A stretch of DNA of 64,000 nucleotides, taken from the NCBI GenBank assembly GCA_947561715.1, contig OX387197.1, forward strand, positions 26,066,266 through 26,130,265, written 5' to 3'. Below the pieces are notes generated by a model that saw only the letters and a program-made list of their open reading frames with translations, made no database searches and was not told where the DNA came from. The DNA is from Ascidia mentula (Eukaryota > Chordata > Ascidiacea > Phlebobranchia > Ascidiidae). Positions 12,338 through 23,391 of this stretch are shown piece by piece; positions within the stretch are counted from its first letter, which is position 1, and every line of letters starts with the position of its first letter. The position numbers and the translations under genes are program-made.

Positions 12338-12938
12338 GTGTTCGATGTCCGACAACAGTGGAACCATTGACCTGAGAAGTATTGGTTCGACCAACAGCAC
12401 CCCCAGGTGGACGATAAGCGACCCGGACTCACAGTGGACTTTCACATGTGCAAGAAGTGGAACTTGTATGTGAGTATCACAAATTTCCTATGTTTATTTA
12501 TGTAAATTAGTAAAGCAAAAAAGTGCAAACAATTTCATGAATTGTGCAATCAACGCTGGAAAACTTGGTCTATTTTGTTTGTTTGTCGAAATGCAACCAC
12601 AGAAAAAGCAATCAAGAACGGATTTCTGGTGGAATACTTTTACGCGGAAGTGCGGTTAACCAACCGCGCGAAACAATGGCAAGGTTTGCAGTGAGAGCTA
12701 ATGAGTCATTTCCAGGCATCTACTTCACGTTAGAATCAATTTGATGATTTGCTTTGTCACTTTGAACAACAAGAAATGAATTATCCATATCAGCTTAAAT
12801 ATTGCCTTTTTGCAATTATTAGATAGTCAACATGCAAGGACACACCAACCAACCAACGAGCAGTTTCAACAACCACATTACGTGAACTCTCCAAGAACCG
12901 TGCACTACCAAAACGACACTGATTATGTTAACTTTTAA
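12338..12938 (+). pseudogene. Scrambled MRH receptor copy B (exon pieces out of order)
   Basis: From 12338 the DNA follows MRH exon B (paralogous to 15317-15467) but only to about 12444. There it jumps inside a shared ctttca stretch to the END of exon A (ATGTGCAAGAAGTGG, donor gtatgt), which should come first. It then runs into intron A-B sequence and jumps again near 12617 into the intron before the tail exon. The tail exon (about 12824-12938) follows with HYVN and DYVNF. Exons C, D and E, the stalk, TM and linker are absent. It cannot encode the receptor. Confidence 0.8.
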
Positions 12939-15008
12939 TTAGTTAAGGTTTCCATTGTACGTGGTTGAATAGTCGTTTAAACCTGCCATAGTCAAAGTGT
13001 CATAACTTGAGCCTCCCAAAATACAAAACATTACAGAAACAGCTGGTGTTTCAAAATGGAATCCTCCGATGATTTTTGTGTTGTTTTTGCCAAAATTTAT
13101 GCAACTTAAGTGGCCTTTGTATGGCCTTGGTTGGTATTTGAAATGAAAATGGTAACCCTTACTTTGTACATATCTTGTAGAATGTTTCTCCCAATATTTA
13201 TCGAATGAAATATTTTCTCTGTAAACACCCTTCTGCTTCTGTAACTTTTATCCCGCAAAAAAGGTTTTCATGAAACATTTTCGTGTGAAAATAAAAATGG
13301 TAAAATTCTTGCCAACATTTATTGTTTTGCTTCAACATCAACTGTCCGGTGTTTTAACATTTTCACGGAGGTATTCAGTTTGTTATCACATGTTGAACCA
13401 CGCATTTGCGTTTTCTGGTTTCCCTTGAAAAGAGAAAAAACCCTAGCCGTCATTAATCAAGAAAAATTGGCATCTCTCGCAGTAATTGATCGCCTCTCAC
13501 CTCATAAAAGGAAGCGCATTTCAGTGAGTGGTGAACGTAGCAGATGAGCGGAGAACTAAGAAATATATATACGAGAATTTTCCGCGTCAAAAAGACAACA
13601 GGCTGATATTAACTAAACGTTTTGTTGTCTGGTGTAACAACATAACACGATAACGCATTCTAACAGCAAGTCAAGGATGTAAACAATCCTGTGGGTTAGA
13701 AAGTAACTCAGTGGAGAAACGTTCTTAATCGTACGTGCGAGGTTCACTGCAATCCCTTGAACTTTATAAGCACGAGTTCTCGACTTATGGTTGTCCTGTT
13801 ACAACACCCAGAAGATGTGCAAATAGTAGCGCGTTTTCTTGGATGCATTGCACTGTGGTATAGTAGACTTGTAGCATATATTACAAGAATGTCGTTTATC
13901 CTTGTGTTATTTTGATCAAAAAAAAATGTTTGTAGTTACGTTTCCCATAATGAAACCGGTAAAACAATTAGTTTTCTTATATGATCGCGTTGTGACACAG
14001 ACGCTTTAGAAAGGAGTTACGTCACCATGAAGAGAAGAAAAAACTCGAAAAACGAGAGAAAGGGTTTTCCCTGAACACGCCACTGCAGAACTTTTGATCT
14101 TGCAATGGCATATTTTGGTCCTAGGGGTCACTTTTAATATGACGTTAATGGCAACGATATATGTTGTGGCTGTTGTCAAACATTTGTTTCATTTCTTTTC
14201 TAAATTATATTTGAATTTTCTGGCATTCCAATTAATCATTAATCATTGACGTAAATTGTGTCGTTTTTCTAATGAGGTTCTGCCATCAGGGTTCATGCAA
14301 TTAAGATGATGTGTCATTGCTTAATTGGTTGCTTCAAGATCTTTAGTTCTAACATAGTTTTACATTTCCAACAATATCATGGTCGGATGTTATGACGATA
14401 GCAGAGCATCGAACCCCTAGTAATAATCCTCAAACTTTTTTATCGTCAGATCTAAGTCCGAAATCTCAAGCCAAAATTTGCTTTCTGGCGTCAACAAACT
14501 GAAAAAAGGTCTTTGTCAAACGGATTTTCATTTTCTACGAAAGATCGTGATACTGAGGGTCACATTAAGGTAGCCATGCGTTTTTCTGAGCGCGGTTAAG
14601 AATCTTCATCCTGCGAACTAAGCGGGATTTTCCTCCAACAAAAGTTTTTGGTTTCGATCCATTTCTATGCAGTCACTATTCAACGAGGGTTATTTGCTCA
14701 AGTAAACAATGGGTGTACTGTAACGTAATAATGATGCGCATGAGTTTGTAGAATCAGACCAGGAAGTTATGTTACCGGTAAGAACCAAGTTAAGGCAGCA
14801 AAGCTTTTATTGCGGTACAATACAATGTCTTGTGTTGAGAGGTTTATACCATTAGTTATAGTTCTTTTTCAACACATGGTCGGTCAGATTGAACAAATCA
14901 CAGCCTTCTCAAGCCATGTCAGGCAAATAATCTAAATTTTGCAAATGAGTATTCAATGCTTTACATAGTTTCTTGTTTATATTTTCTTTAGCCATCAGAC
15001 CACTATAG
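12939..15008. repeat. Duplicated spacer between MRH receptor copies
   Basis: Aligns along most of its length with 18399-20197 and in part with 1236-1860. A short reading frame from ATG 14825 to a stop 36 codons on starts with a hydrophobic run (FIPLVIVLF) and could be the missing signal-peptide exon of the next gene, but it lacks a good splice donor. No other coding potential was recognised. Confidence 0.65.
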
Positions 15009-18000
15009 GGCAGACATATTGCACTTGGTTTGGACACAAGCGTTGATTATGGTAATTTATCCGGGTATGTGTCGTGTGTTGCTGCTGGTATTACCCTTTC
15101 TCCCTACTTCTCTTTCAAAAACATGTGCAAGAAGTGGACCTTGTATGTGAGTATCACAAATTTTCTATGTTTATTTATGTAAATTAGTAATGCAAAATTG
15201 CGCAAACAATTCCATGAATTGCGCAATCAACGCTGGAAAACTTGGTCTATTTTGTTTGTTTGTCGAAATGCAACCACAGAAAAAGCAATCAAGACTTATT
15301 CCGTACATATTTTCAGGTGTTCTTTGTCGGACAACAGCGGAACCATTGACCTGCGGAGTATTGGTTCGACCAACGGCACCCCAAGGTGGACAATCCGCGA
15401 CCAACCGTGGACTTTCAAATACAATCCATGCGTTGGTTTCACTTCTCCACAGTTCACTGACCTTGCTGTGAGTGCTGGCTTGAAACTACAGAAATGTCAG
15501 ACGTCAATTGTCGCTAAACGTGAGGCAGTTATGTTGCTTACGTGCTGCACGCATAAGCAAGAAGGTTGTGTACGAAAACAATAAGGTTGCCAGAAGTCCT
15601 GGCTTTCGCACACATTCCTCGTATGTTGTTGTTAAAATCTCATAGATGAATTCAAACAATATTTCAAAACTGTTAAACAATGTTCAAATATGGCACTTTG
15701 GGCTTTGACAGATATTTTGGAAGTTGTTTGCTGCGAACAAAAAAATCGTACGAAAGCGAAACTACTGTTGCGTTACGTCATAGAAGGTGCTTTGGTCGTG
15801 CGAGTGCTGGCAGCAAGCCTCATACGTTTTGTAAAACTGGTTTAGTATAGTTTTGCATTAAACAGTGCACAACAGCAGAAGTGCTTGTGTGATTTATAAA
15901 TTTGTGTAAACAAACAACGTCTCTCTTCATTGTAAAGGCTGAGGGAACGACGTAAGTTTGAACATTTTCATGCAGGTTCACCAGCAAAACAACACAAACC
16001 CTGCAGAGGAATACGACCTCGGTGTTCAAGCTAACGAAACGTTTATAACTGATAGTAAAGGGGCTGTTTCCATCAAATACCTTTCAAAAGACAAATTCAG
16101 GTAATATTCACTTCTGCTTCGCTCAATTAAATTAATAGCTTGGATTTCATATTTTCATCATTCAAGTTTGAAGTATTTTATTCGTTTGGAAACACTAAGC
16201 AGCCAATGTTTCGTTGTAGATTCATTTTATATTGATATAACTAAAGCGCATCATTACAAACCTTACCACGATATTTTAAACAAAATTTAGCTTGTTAACA
16301 TTTTAAATGATAATATTTTGTACTGCGGTTGCTTAAATCCGTTTAATAGGGCAATATATGTTGTAAATAAATGTACAACATTTGGGATTCGGAACCACAC
16401 CATTCTGTGCATAAACCGCCATATGTGTCTTTCGGTTAAAATATTTTCACGGGTTTTTAATCAAACTTTATTGTTTTTAGACTTACTCGTGTTCTCCTGG
16501 TTTGCGAACCCGCTGTCACCGACCATAATCTGGAATTCATCGGTGAACTCGTAATAACCGAATACGTAAGCCCAATAAGCGACCTCCATGTGTATTGGTT
16601 TAACTTCTTATTTCCCACCAACATTTCCTTTGAATATAAACTTCTCAAATACATCAACGACTGGAAAACCTGATCTATATCCGTTGCACAGAGGTTTCAT
16701 AAATCGATATTTTTCGTTTACGTTGCAGGATTTCAACCTGACAAGTCCTTGCGCGTGTCCAGGAGCTTGTGACGTCAATGGAGTTATCCGTAAGTCTCTG
16801 TATTTCTAGATAAAAGCAATTCAAAGTGCATTACCTTAAACCACATCCGACGCCTTTTGCATCGCAGTCACAGTATAATGTTCCCCATTTAGTCTTTACC
16901 TCTATAACTCACCTCTGATAGATTGTACACATTCTCATTGCAAATGAAGTAATGGTTTCGAAACAAAGTCAAAAACCGAAGCGTGTCGTGGTCGACATAT
17001 ACTGCTGGCTAGCAAGTAAACAACTTGCTAAGCGACCTTCACAATTACAACCCATAATGCTCAGAATATTGCAGCTGAGTTCGCTTTTGCAATTGGGGTT
17101 GACGTTGCATATGCCACACTATATCTCTGATAAATCTTACAAAAGTACTTGCGGCTTCAGTTAGAAGCATATTTGCATTATATAACATGATCAAAACGTT
17201 AGTTTCTGTAGTCACAACCCAACCACCAACCGTACCTAATTTGAATCCTCCCCGATTTACAGAAGAGACAACAACAAAAGCTGAAACAACAACAAAAGCT
17301 GAAACAACAACAAAAGTTGCAGCAATAGCTACAGCAACAACGTCAGATATGGTACTGCAGAACCGAATAAATGTAGAAAACAGAATCACAGCACAAAGCC
17401 AAGGTAACCTTAGAACAGGAAGCAACAAATATTAGATTTTTCGTAACGAATGAACGACAGAGATATGGCTTTTCGAAAGTAATTTGCACACATTTTGTTT
17501 CAATTTGCATAAAATGTGGGACATATGTAACTAAAAGACGATATTTTACCTTTTTTGTGATATTTTTCAGCTATTAGTGAACAAATTTACTGGAAAACCC
17601 TGGCCATCATTGGTTGGGTGATTGCTGGTGTTGCCGTAACTGTGACCTTGTGCATTACTATCTTCTGCGTAACATCACAAAAATCCAATAGAAGGTAATT
17701 TATTGGAAGGTTAACTGTGTCGTTTTGTATGGTGTCAGTTACGTAATGGTGGAAAATTCATACATGGTGCTACATTAAAACAACTTTGACAAACTTGCGA
17801 TTAACTCCTTCACACAGCATGTTATATTTGCAGACCCGTCCTTTCCGAGGAATCCAAAAGACAAACAGGCATGTTTTATATAAGTTTTTTTTTTTAATTA
17901 AAGTGATTTTGAGGATAAATGTTAAAGTTACTCGTGCTCCATGACTTTAACTCATAGTTTGAAACCTGGAAACCAGTTTGCCATTAATCATCATTGATCA

Positions 18001-18398
18001 TCATGGTGTTTAAGCTTTATAAAAAATATATATCTGTTACAAATGTTGATTACAACGGATTTCTGGTGGAATACGTTTACGCGGAGGAAGTGCGGTTCAC
18101 CAAGCGCGAAACAATGGCGAAGAGCGTGTTAATTTTGCAGTGAGAGCTAATGAGTCATTTCCAGCCGTCTACTTTGCGTTAGAATTAGTTTGATGAATTG
18201 CTTTGTCACATTGAACAACCTGGAATAAATTATCCATATCAGCTTTAATCTATTGCCTTTTTGCAATTGTTAGGTAGTCAAAAATCCCAACATGAAAGCA
18301 CACACCAACGAACCAACGAGCAGTTTCAACAACCACTTTACGTGAACTCTCCAAGAACCGTGCACTACCAAAACGACACTGATTATGTTAACTTTTAA
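15009..18398 (+). CDS. MRH-domain (mannose-6-phosphate-receptor homology) transmembrane receptor with YVN tail
   Basis: Nine exons splice in frame: 15009-15142, 15317-15467, 15976-16100, 16481-16565, 16729-16789, 17212-17403, 17571-17694, 17834-17868, 18274-18398 (TAA). Exons 1-5 form one MRH-like head with family hallmarks: GTIDLRSIGS, then FKYNPC, YDLG, VSIKYL, VLLVCEP, FIGE, and FNLTSPCACPG at the end. The Cys usually found after NPC (before DLAV) is not present. Exon 6 is a Thr-rich stalk with three ETTTK-type repeats, exon 7 the TM helix ending SNRR, exon 8 a basic linker with a GC donor at 17869, exon 9 the tail (LYVN, HYQN, DYVNF). MRH domains of this kind are normally in sorting receptors or Atg27-like proteins; here the tail looks like a signalling tail instead. 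The signal-peptide exon was not firmly found (candidate at 14825). Confidence 0.8.
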
Positions 18399-20197
18399 TT
18401 AGATAAGGTTTTCATTGTACTCGGATGAATAGTCGTATAAACCTGCCATAGTCAAAGTGTCATAATTTAAGCCTCCCAAAATACAAAACTTTACAGAAAC
18501 AGCTGGTGTTTCAAAATGGAATTCTCCATAAGTTTTTGTGTTGTTTTTCCAAAATTTATGCAACTAAAGTGACCTTTGTGTGGCCTTGGTTGGTATTTTA
18601 AATGACAATTGTAACCCTTACTTTGTACATATCTTGTAGAATGTTTCTCGTAACGTTTTTTTTTTGATGAAATATTTTCTCTGTAAAAACCCTTCTGCTT
18701 CTGCAACTTTTATCCCGCAAAAAAGGTTTTCCTCAAACATTTTCGTGTGTAAGTACAAATGGTAAAATTCTTGCCAACATTTCTTGTTTTGCTTCAACAT
18801 TAACTGTCCGGTGTTTTAACATTTTCACGGAGGTATTGTATTTGTTATCACATGTTGAACCCCGCATTTGCGTTTTTCCTTGTAAACAAAAAAATCGCTA
18901 GTCGTCACTTATCAACAGTGGTTGGCATCTCTTGTGGTAATTGATCGCTTATCACCTCATAAACTAAAGCGCATTTCAGTGAGTGGTGAACGCAGCAGAT
19001 GAGCGGGGAACTAAGAAATATAATTTCGAGAATTTTCGACGTCAAAATGTCAACAGGTTGGTATTAACTAAACGTTTTGTTGCGCGGTGTAATAACGTAA
19101 CACGATAACGCATTCCAACAGCAATTCAAGGATGTAAACAATCCTGTGGGTTAGAATTCAACTCTTTTGGAAAACATACTTAAACTTACGTGCGAGGTTC
19201 ACTGCAATCACTGCAAAGAATGTCGTTTATCCTTGTGTTATTTTGACTGAAAAAGTGTTCGTAGTTATGTTTCCCATAATACAACAGGTAAAACGAAATA
19301 ATTATTTTCGTTATTTTATCGCGTTGTGACGCTGACGCTTCAGAAAGGAATTACGTCACGACGAAGAGAAGGAAAGGGGAAAAACAGGAGAAAGGGTTTT
19401 CCCCGAACACGGCATTGAAGAACTTTTGACCTTGCAATGGCATGTGTTGGTCCTTTCAATATGACGTTAAGGGCAACGATATATGTTGTGGCTGTTGTCA
19501 AACTACTAAATTCCAACTAAAAAGTCCCGGTGTCTCATTAATCATCAACGTAAAGTGTGTCGTTTTAGTTATGAGGGGTTCTTCCTGGGTTCTTGTAATG
19601 AGGCTGTTGGTTTTTATTGTAATGACGTAGGTTTTGGTTTGGCTTTATCTGGTTGGGATTGGTTGCTTCAAGATCTTCAGTTCTAACATAGTTTTACATT
19701 CCCAACAATATCGTGGTCGGATGTTATGACGTTAGCAGAGTTTCCAAACGCTAGTAATAATCCTCAACGTTTTTTGGCTTCAGATCCGAATTGAAAATAA
19801 CGGTCTTTGATAATCGGATTTGTATTTTCTTGACGAAAGGTCCTGATACTGAGATTCACTATAAGGTAGTCATGCGTTTCTCTGAGCGCGGTTAAGAACC
19901 GTCACCCTACTAGCAATGTGGGGTCAAAGCAAGGACTGTTCCTTCACGACTTTACCTCAGACAAAAGTTTTCATTTTCGATCCATTTCTATGCAGTCATT
20001 ATTCAACGAAGGTGAGTTGTTCCAGTAAACAATGGGTGTACTGTAACGTAATAATGATGCGTATGAGTTGGTCGGTCAGATTAAACAAATCACAGCCTCT
20101 TCAAGCCATGCCAGGCAAATAATCTAAATTTTGCAAATGAGTATTCGATGCTAAATAGTTTCTTGTTTATATTTTCTTCAGCCATCCTCGAATATAG
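18399..20197. repeat. Duplicated spacer between MRH copies C and D
   Basis: A diverged copy of 12939-15008, with several hundred bases missing near 19210. The block holding the candidate signal-peptide frame of the other copy (14825) is deleted at about 20069, which by itself would disable the next copy. No gene recognised. Confidence 0.65.
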
Positions 20198-21130
20198 GGC
20201 AGACATATTGCACTTGGTTTGGACACAACCGTTAATTATGGTAATTTATCCGGGTCTGTATCGCGTGATGCTGCTGGCGTGTCCTTTTCTCCCTACTTCT
20301 CTTTCAAAAACATGTGCAAGGAGTGGACCTTGTATGTGAGTATCACAAATTTCCTATATTTGTTTATGGAAATTATTAATGTAAAATTGCACAAACAATT
20401 CCTAAATGGCGCAATCAACGCTGGAAAACGTGGTCTCCATTGTTTGTTTATCAAAATACAACCATGTCCGTGCACCACGTTTGGTTCTGCATCGAAAAAT
20501 CACCTAAATCTTGAAGTTTATAAAAAGTAATCAAGACTTATTCCGTACATATTTTTAGGTGTTCGATGTCCGACAACAGCGAAACCATTGACCTGCGGTG
20601 TATTGGTTCGACCAACGGCGCCCCCAGGTGGTCGATCGATGACCCAGTCACACCGTGGACTTTCAAATACAATCCATACGTTGCTTTCACTTCTGCGCAG
20701 TTCACTGATGTTGCTGTGATTGCGGGCTTGAAATTACTGAATCTTCAAGTTAAACGTTAGATGTGTCACTAAACTTGAGACGGTTCTATCGCCAGTATCA
20801 AGTTTCAACGTCAGTGAACAACTTTGTGCTGTAATAAAAACATGAAACGAAATCTCATGGCACAACGCATACCCTGAGCTGACAATATGAACTTTAAGTG
20901 TAAGTTTATATCCAACAAAGCGAGCTGTGGAAGCTAATTATTCATTTCGGATAATTCTTCCTCCTTTTGGATTCAATTTGTTGACTCACTGGCTGAGCAC
21001 TAAACGATAGGAATCAAATATGAACGCAAATGTTGACCTTTATCATTGCGAAGGAATTCAACAATTGCATTACATGAACCCTGGAAAAAACCCTCATTGG
21101 CAAAACGACACCGATTATGTTAATTTTTAA
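20198..21130 (+). pseudogene. Truncated MRH receptor copy D
   Basis: Exon A (20198-20331) and exon B (20559-20715) are intact in frame, but NPC has become NPY and the exon B donor is gtgatt instead of gtgagt. Only about 320 bp later comes a tail-like piece reading QQLHYMN and ending DYVNF with TAA at 21128-21130. MRH exons C-E, stalk, TM and linker are missing. Deletion of the gene's middle is the simplest reading. Confidence 0.75.
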
Positions 21131-21902
21131 TTTGACGCCGGACCGTTTGATTGATGTGAAGTGTTTCCATCTCCTGTTGTTGCTGCATCCAGAACATCGT
21201 AGCTGAAGCGTCATTTAGATAAAGCCCACATTCAATGCGCAACATTACAATTACGACCACTGGAATGGCCAAACTAGATATCTGTCTGATTGTACCACAC
21301 GTTTACCGCTAAGAAATTGACTCAAGGTAAGATTCTGTATTTAAGAAACATGCTGGTGGGATTAGAGATGTAACTTCAACTTGTTTCCTTTATTTAATTA
21401 CTTTTTGTAACATTTGTGATGGCCTGTAATTACTCCGAATTCATCTTTTGTGGTAGATTGCTTTCTGGATTAATCGTATCGCCCATTTCTGCAATCTAAC
21501 ATATATCTCTGCGCCAAACGTTCATTTCCACCACACTATTTCTACATATCTCATTGACAAATCTCCACATCTCCTGAATGACAGAACACAATTAGGATTA
21601 ATTTAGGAGCGTTTATGTACATGATACAGAGTACAAGCACTTGCAAACATATACCAAACATATACCAACCATGCTACCCGCACTACCGGCATATTTAATG
21701 GACAAAATTCATTTTTTTTGTGAACTCATGGACATGTATAAGTTTGTTTAAACTCTTTTGCAAACTAAAAAAGTTCCAAAGTTTTACTGTGACAAGCGCA
21801 ATGCAGCCATAACCTTTAACGTGCCATACCATGACTTAATGCAAAAAGTAAACTTACCTTTAAGTCTCGACATCAATAAATTAACCCGCATACAAAACAT
21901 TG
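21131..21902. other. Strand-switch spacer
   Basis: Lies between the last plus-strand MRH remnant and the first minus-strand CTLD gene, tail to tail. AT-rich; no coding exon, RNA gene or clear repeat recognised. Confidence 0.5.
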
Positions 21903-23391
21903 TTACTTCTGTAGGTAGTGGTCAGACTTTTCTGTTGACGTTATGGTTTTGCTGGATGACGTCATATTCGTGGGTGAAGGCATCTGTTGGTTTGTTGCTT
22001 GAGATTTCCACGGTTGCGAGAAGGATGATGTGGTTGTTTGAGGGATGACGAAACCATCATCATATTGAGATTCAGCTGAATGAAAACTTGTTAAAGCTGA
22101 TTGATGTAAGCGCTTATATTGCGTTGTTGTTCAATCAGACCTTTCTTATCTTTACCCGCAGCACCTCCACCATTATAAAGTCGATTCAAATGAACTTTCC
22201 TGTTAAAAGGCAGTCGGGTAAAACGTGGGTTGGAGATTTAATGTCACAAGCGTTAAAGTGAGAAAACTTACATTTTCTTTATCGTTGATATGAAGCAGAT
22301 TGCTGCAATGATTATGGCAACAACAATGACAAGATCAACAATTGAACCAATGATGAAGTACAAGTTGTTAGGCGAGTCAATTGTGTCTGGTGGATGAGTG
22401 TTTAATTAAATAAACTTCTAATTCATGATCATATACGTACCTGGTGATGTTGTTAGAATCTGTTGTGTGGTTGTAATTTCGTTTGTCGTTTTCTCATCCT
22501 CGATTATAGTTGTTTGTGGGCAAGTTTTTGCAAAGTACTTCCTAAAGTTTTTTCTGTAGTTGTCGTTGTTTTGGTTGTTGTACTTGCTAAAGGTATGTAA
22601 CGCAAATTAAGCAATGAGTTTATATAAGGGTCCATACTTAAATATTGCTGTACAATAATAGCTATGACCTGTGCGGCAAAGCAAAAATGTTTGCGTGTTA
22701 ATTTAAATTACTCCAACTACAATTCTGATGTATTACCTTCCGGCTTCCGTTTACAAATATATCCCGATGTTACATTGCATTCCGTACTTCTCCACTTGTA
22801 TGTTGGATCAAGTGAAGTTAATGAAACCATTATCACACAATATTTGGATCCTGTTGTGATCGGTTCATGAACATTCCACTACCCATTCTGAATATCTGCT
22901 CCATTCGTCCACCTAAAGTTGCTTGTTCCTTCAGGTCGTGTTGCTCCGATGTAGAAAGAGTATGGTGCGGCTGTGTTTATGAACAATCAGTGCGGTTTGA
23001 TGTTGCGACACATCAATGAAAATGTATGCATATAATTGTAACTAAAATGCTGCTAATTCGATGTCAAACAAAAATAGTTAGGTTATAACGCTGGTCTGTT
23101 ATTTTTACGTTGTTATTTGGACGTTTTTGAGTGAAGAACATTATGTATCTGTAGGGAAATATGATATTCTATACCTGTTAATGTTCCAATCTTTCCCACC
23201 AGGAATTTAAATATAGAAGTTGTTTTAACATTGGCGAGAAATGCATTGTGTGCATTGCATGCAGTTTCAGCTTCTGTGTATAAATTAACTTGAGGTCCGA
23301 TTAAATATTCGTGGTAGTCATTCAACTCGTACCAAGTTTGTCCAAAAACAACCGGAAGAAAATTCACAAATAGTACAACAAATAATTTCAT
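21903..23391 (-). pseudogene. CTLD receptor L1, with premature stop and frameshifts
   Basis: Exons in gene order: 23391-23175 (signal peptide ending VVFGQ, first CTLD half), 22970-22737 (second CTLD half), stalk about 22590-22446, TM 22386-22272, linker 22199-22156, tail 22075-21903. Exon 2 has an in-frame TAG at 22881-22879 where paralogues have Gln in NGQW. The Thr-rich stalk meets a TAA after about 28 codons and resumes in another frame. In the tail the conserved EYDVIQQ is in a different frame from the upstream YDDGFVIPQ. Splice sites and the TM helix are preserved, so decay is recent. Functional only if the stop is read through, which is unlikely. Confidence 0.8.

Noticed and set aside
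14825..14935. Signal-peptide exon for the MRH receptor
   Set aside because: Hydrophobic start is attractive, but no consensus donor in phase was found and the next copy lacks the segment; left as a candidate only.
15198..15584. Single-exon protein spanning 15198-15584
   Set aside because: Only 15317-15467 is coding (MRH exon B); the rest is intron, as shown by the aligned copies and splice sites.
17240..17330. CRISPR-like or minisatellite array at the ETTTK repeats
   Set aside because: Short coding repeats of a mucin-like stalk in a spliced eukaryotic gene; no spacers.
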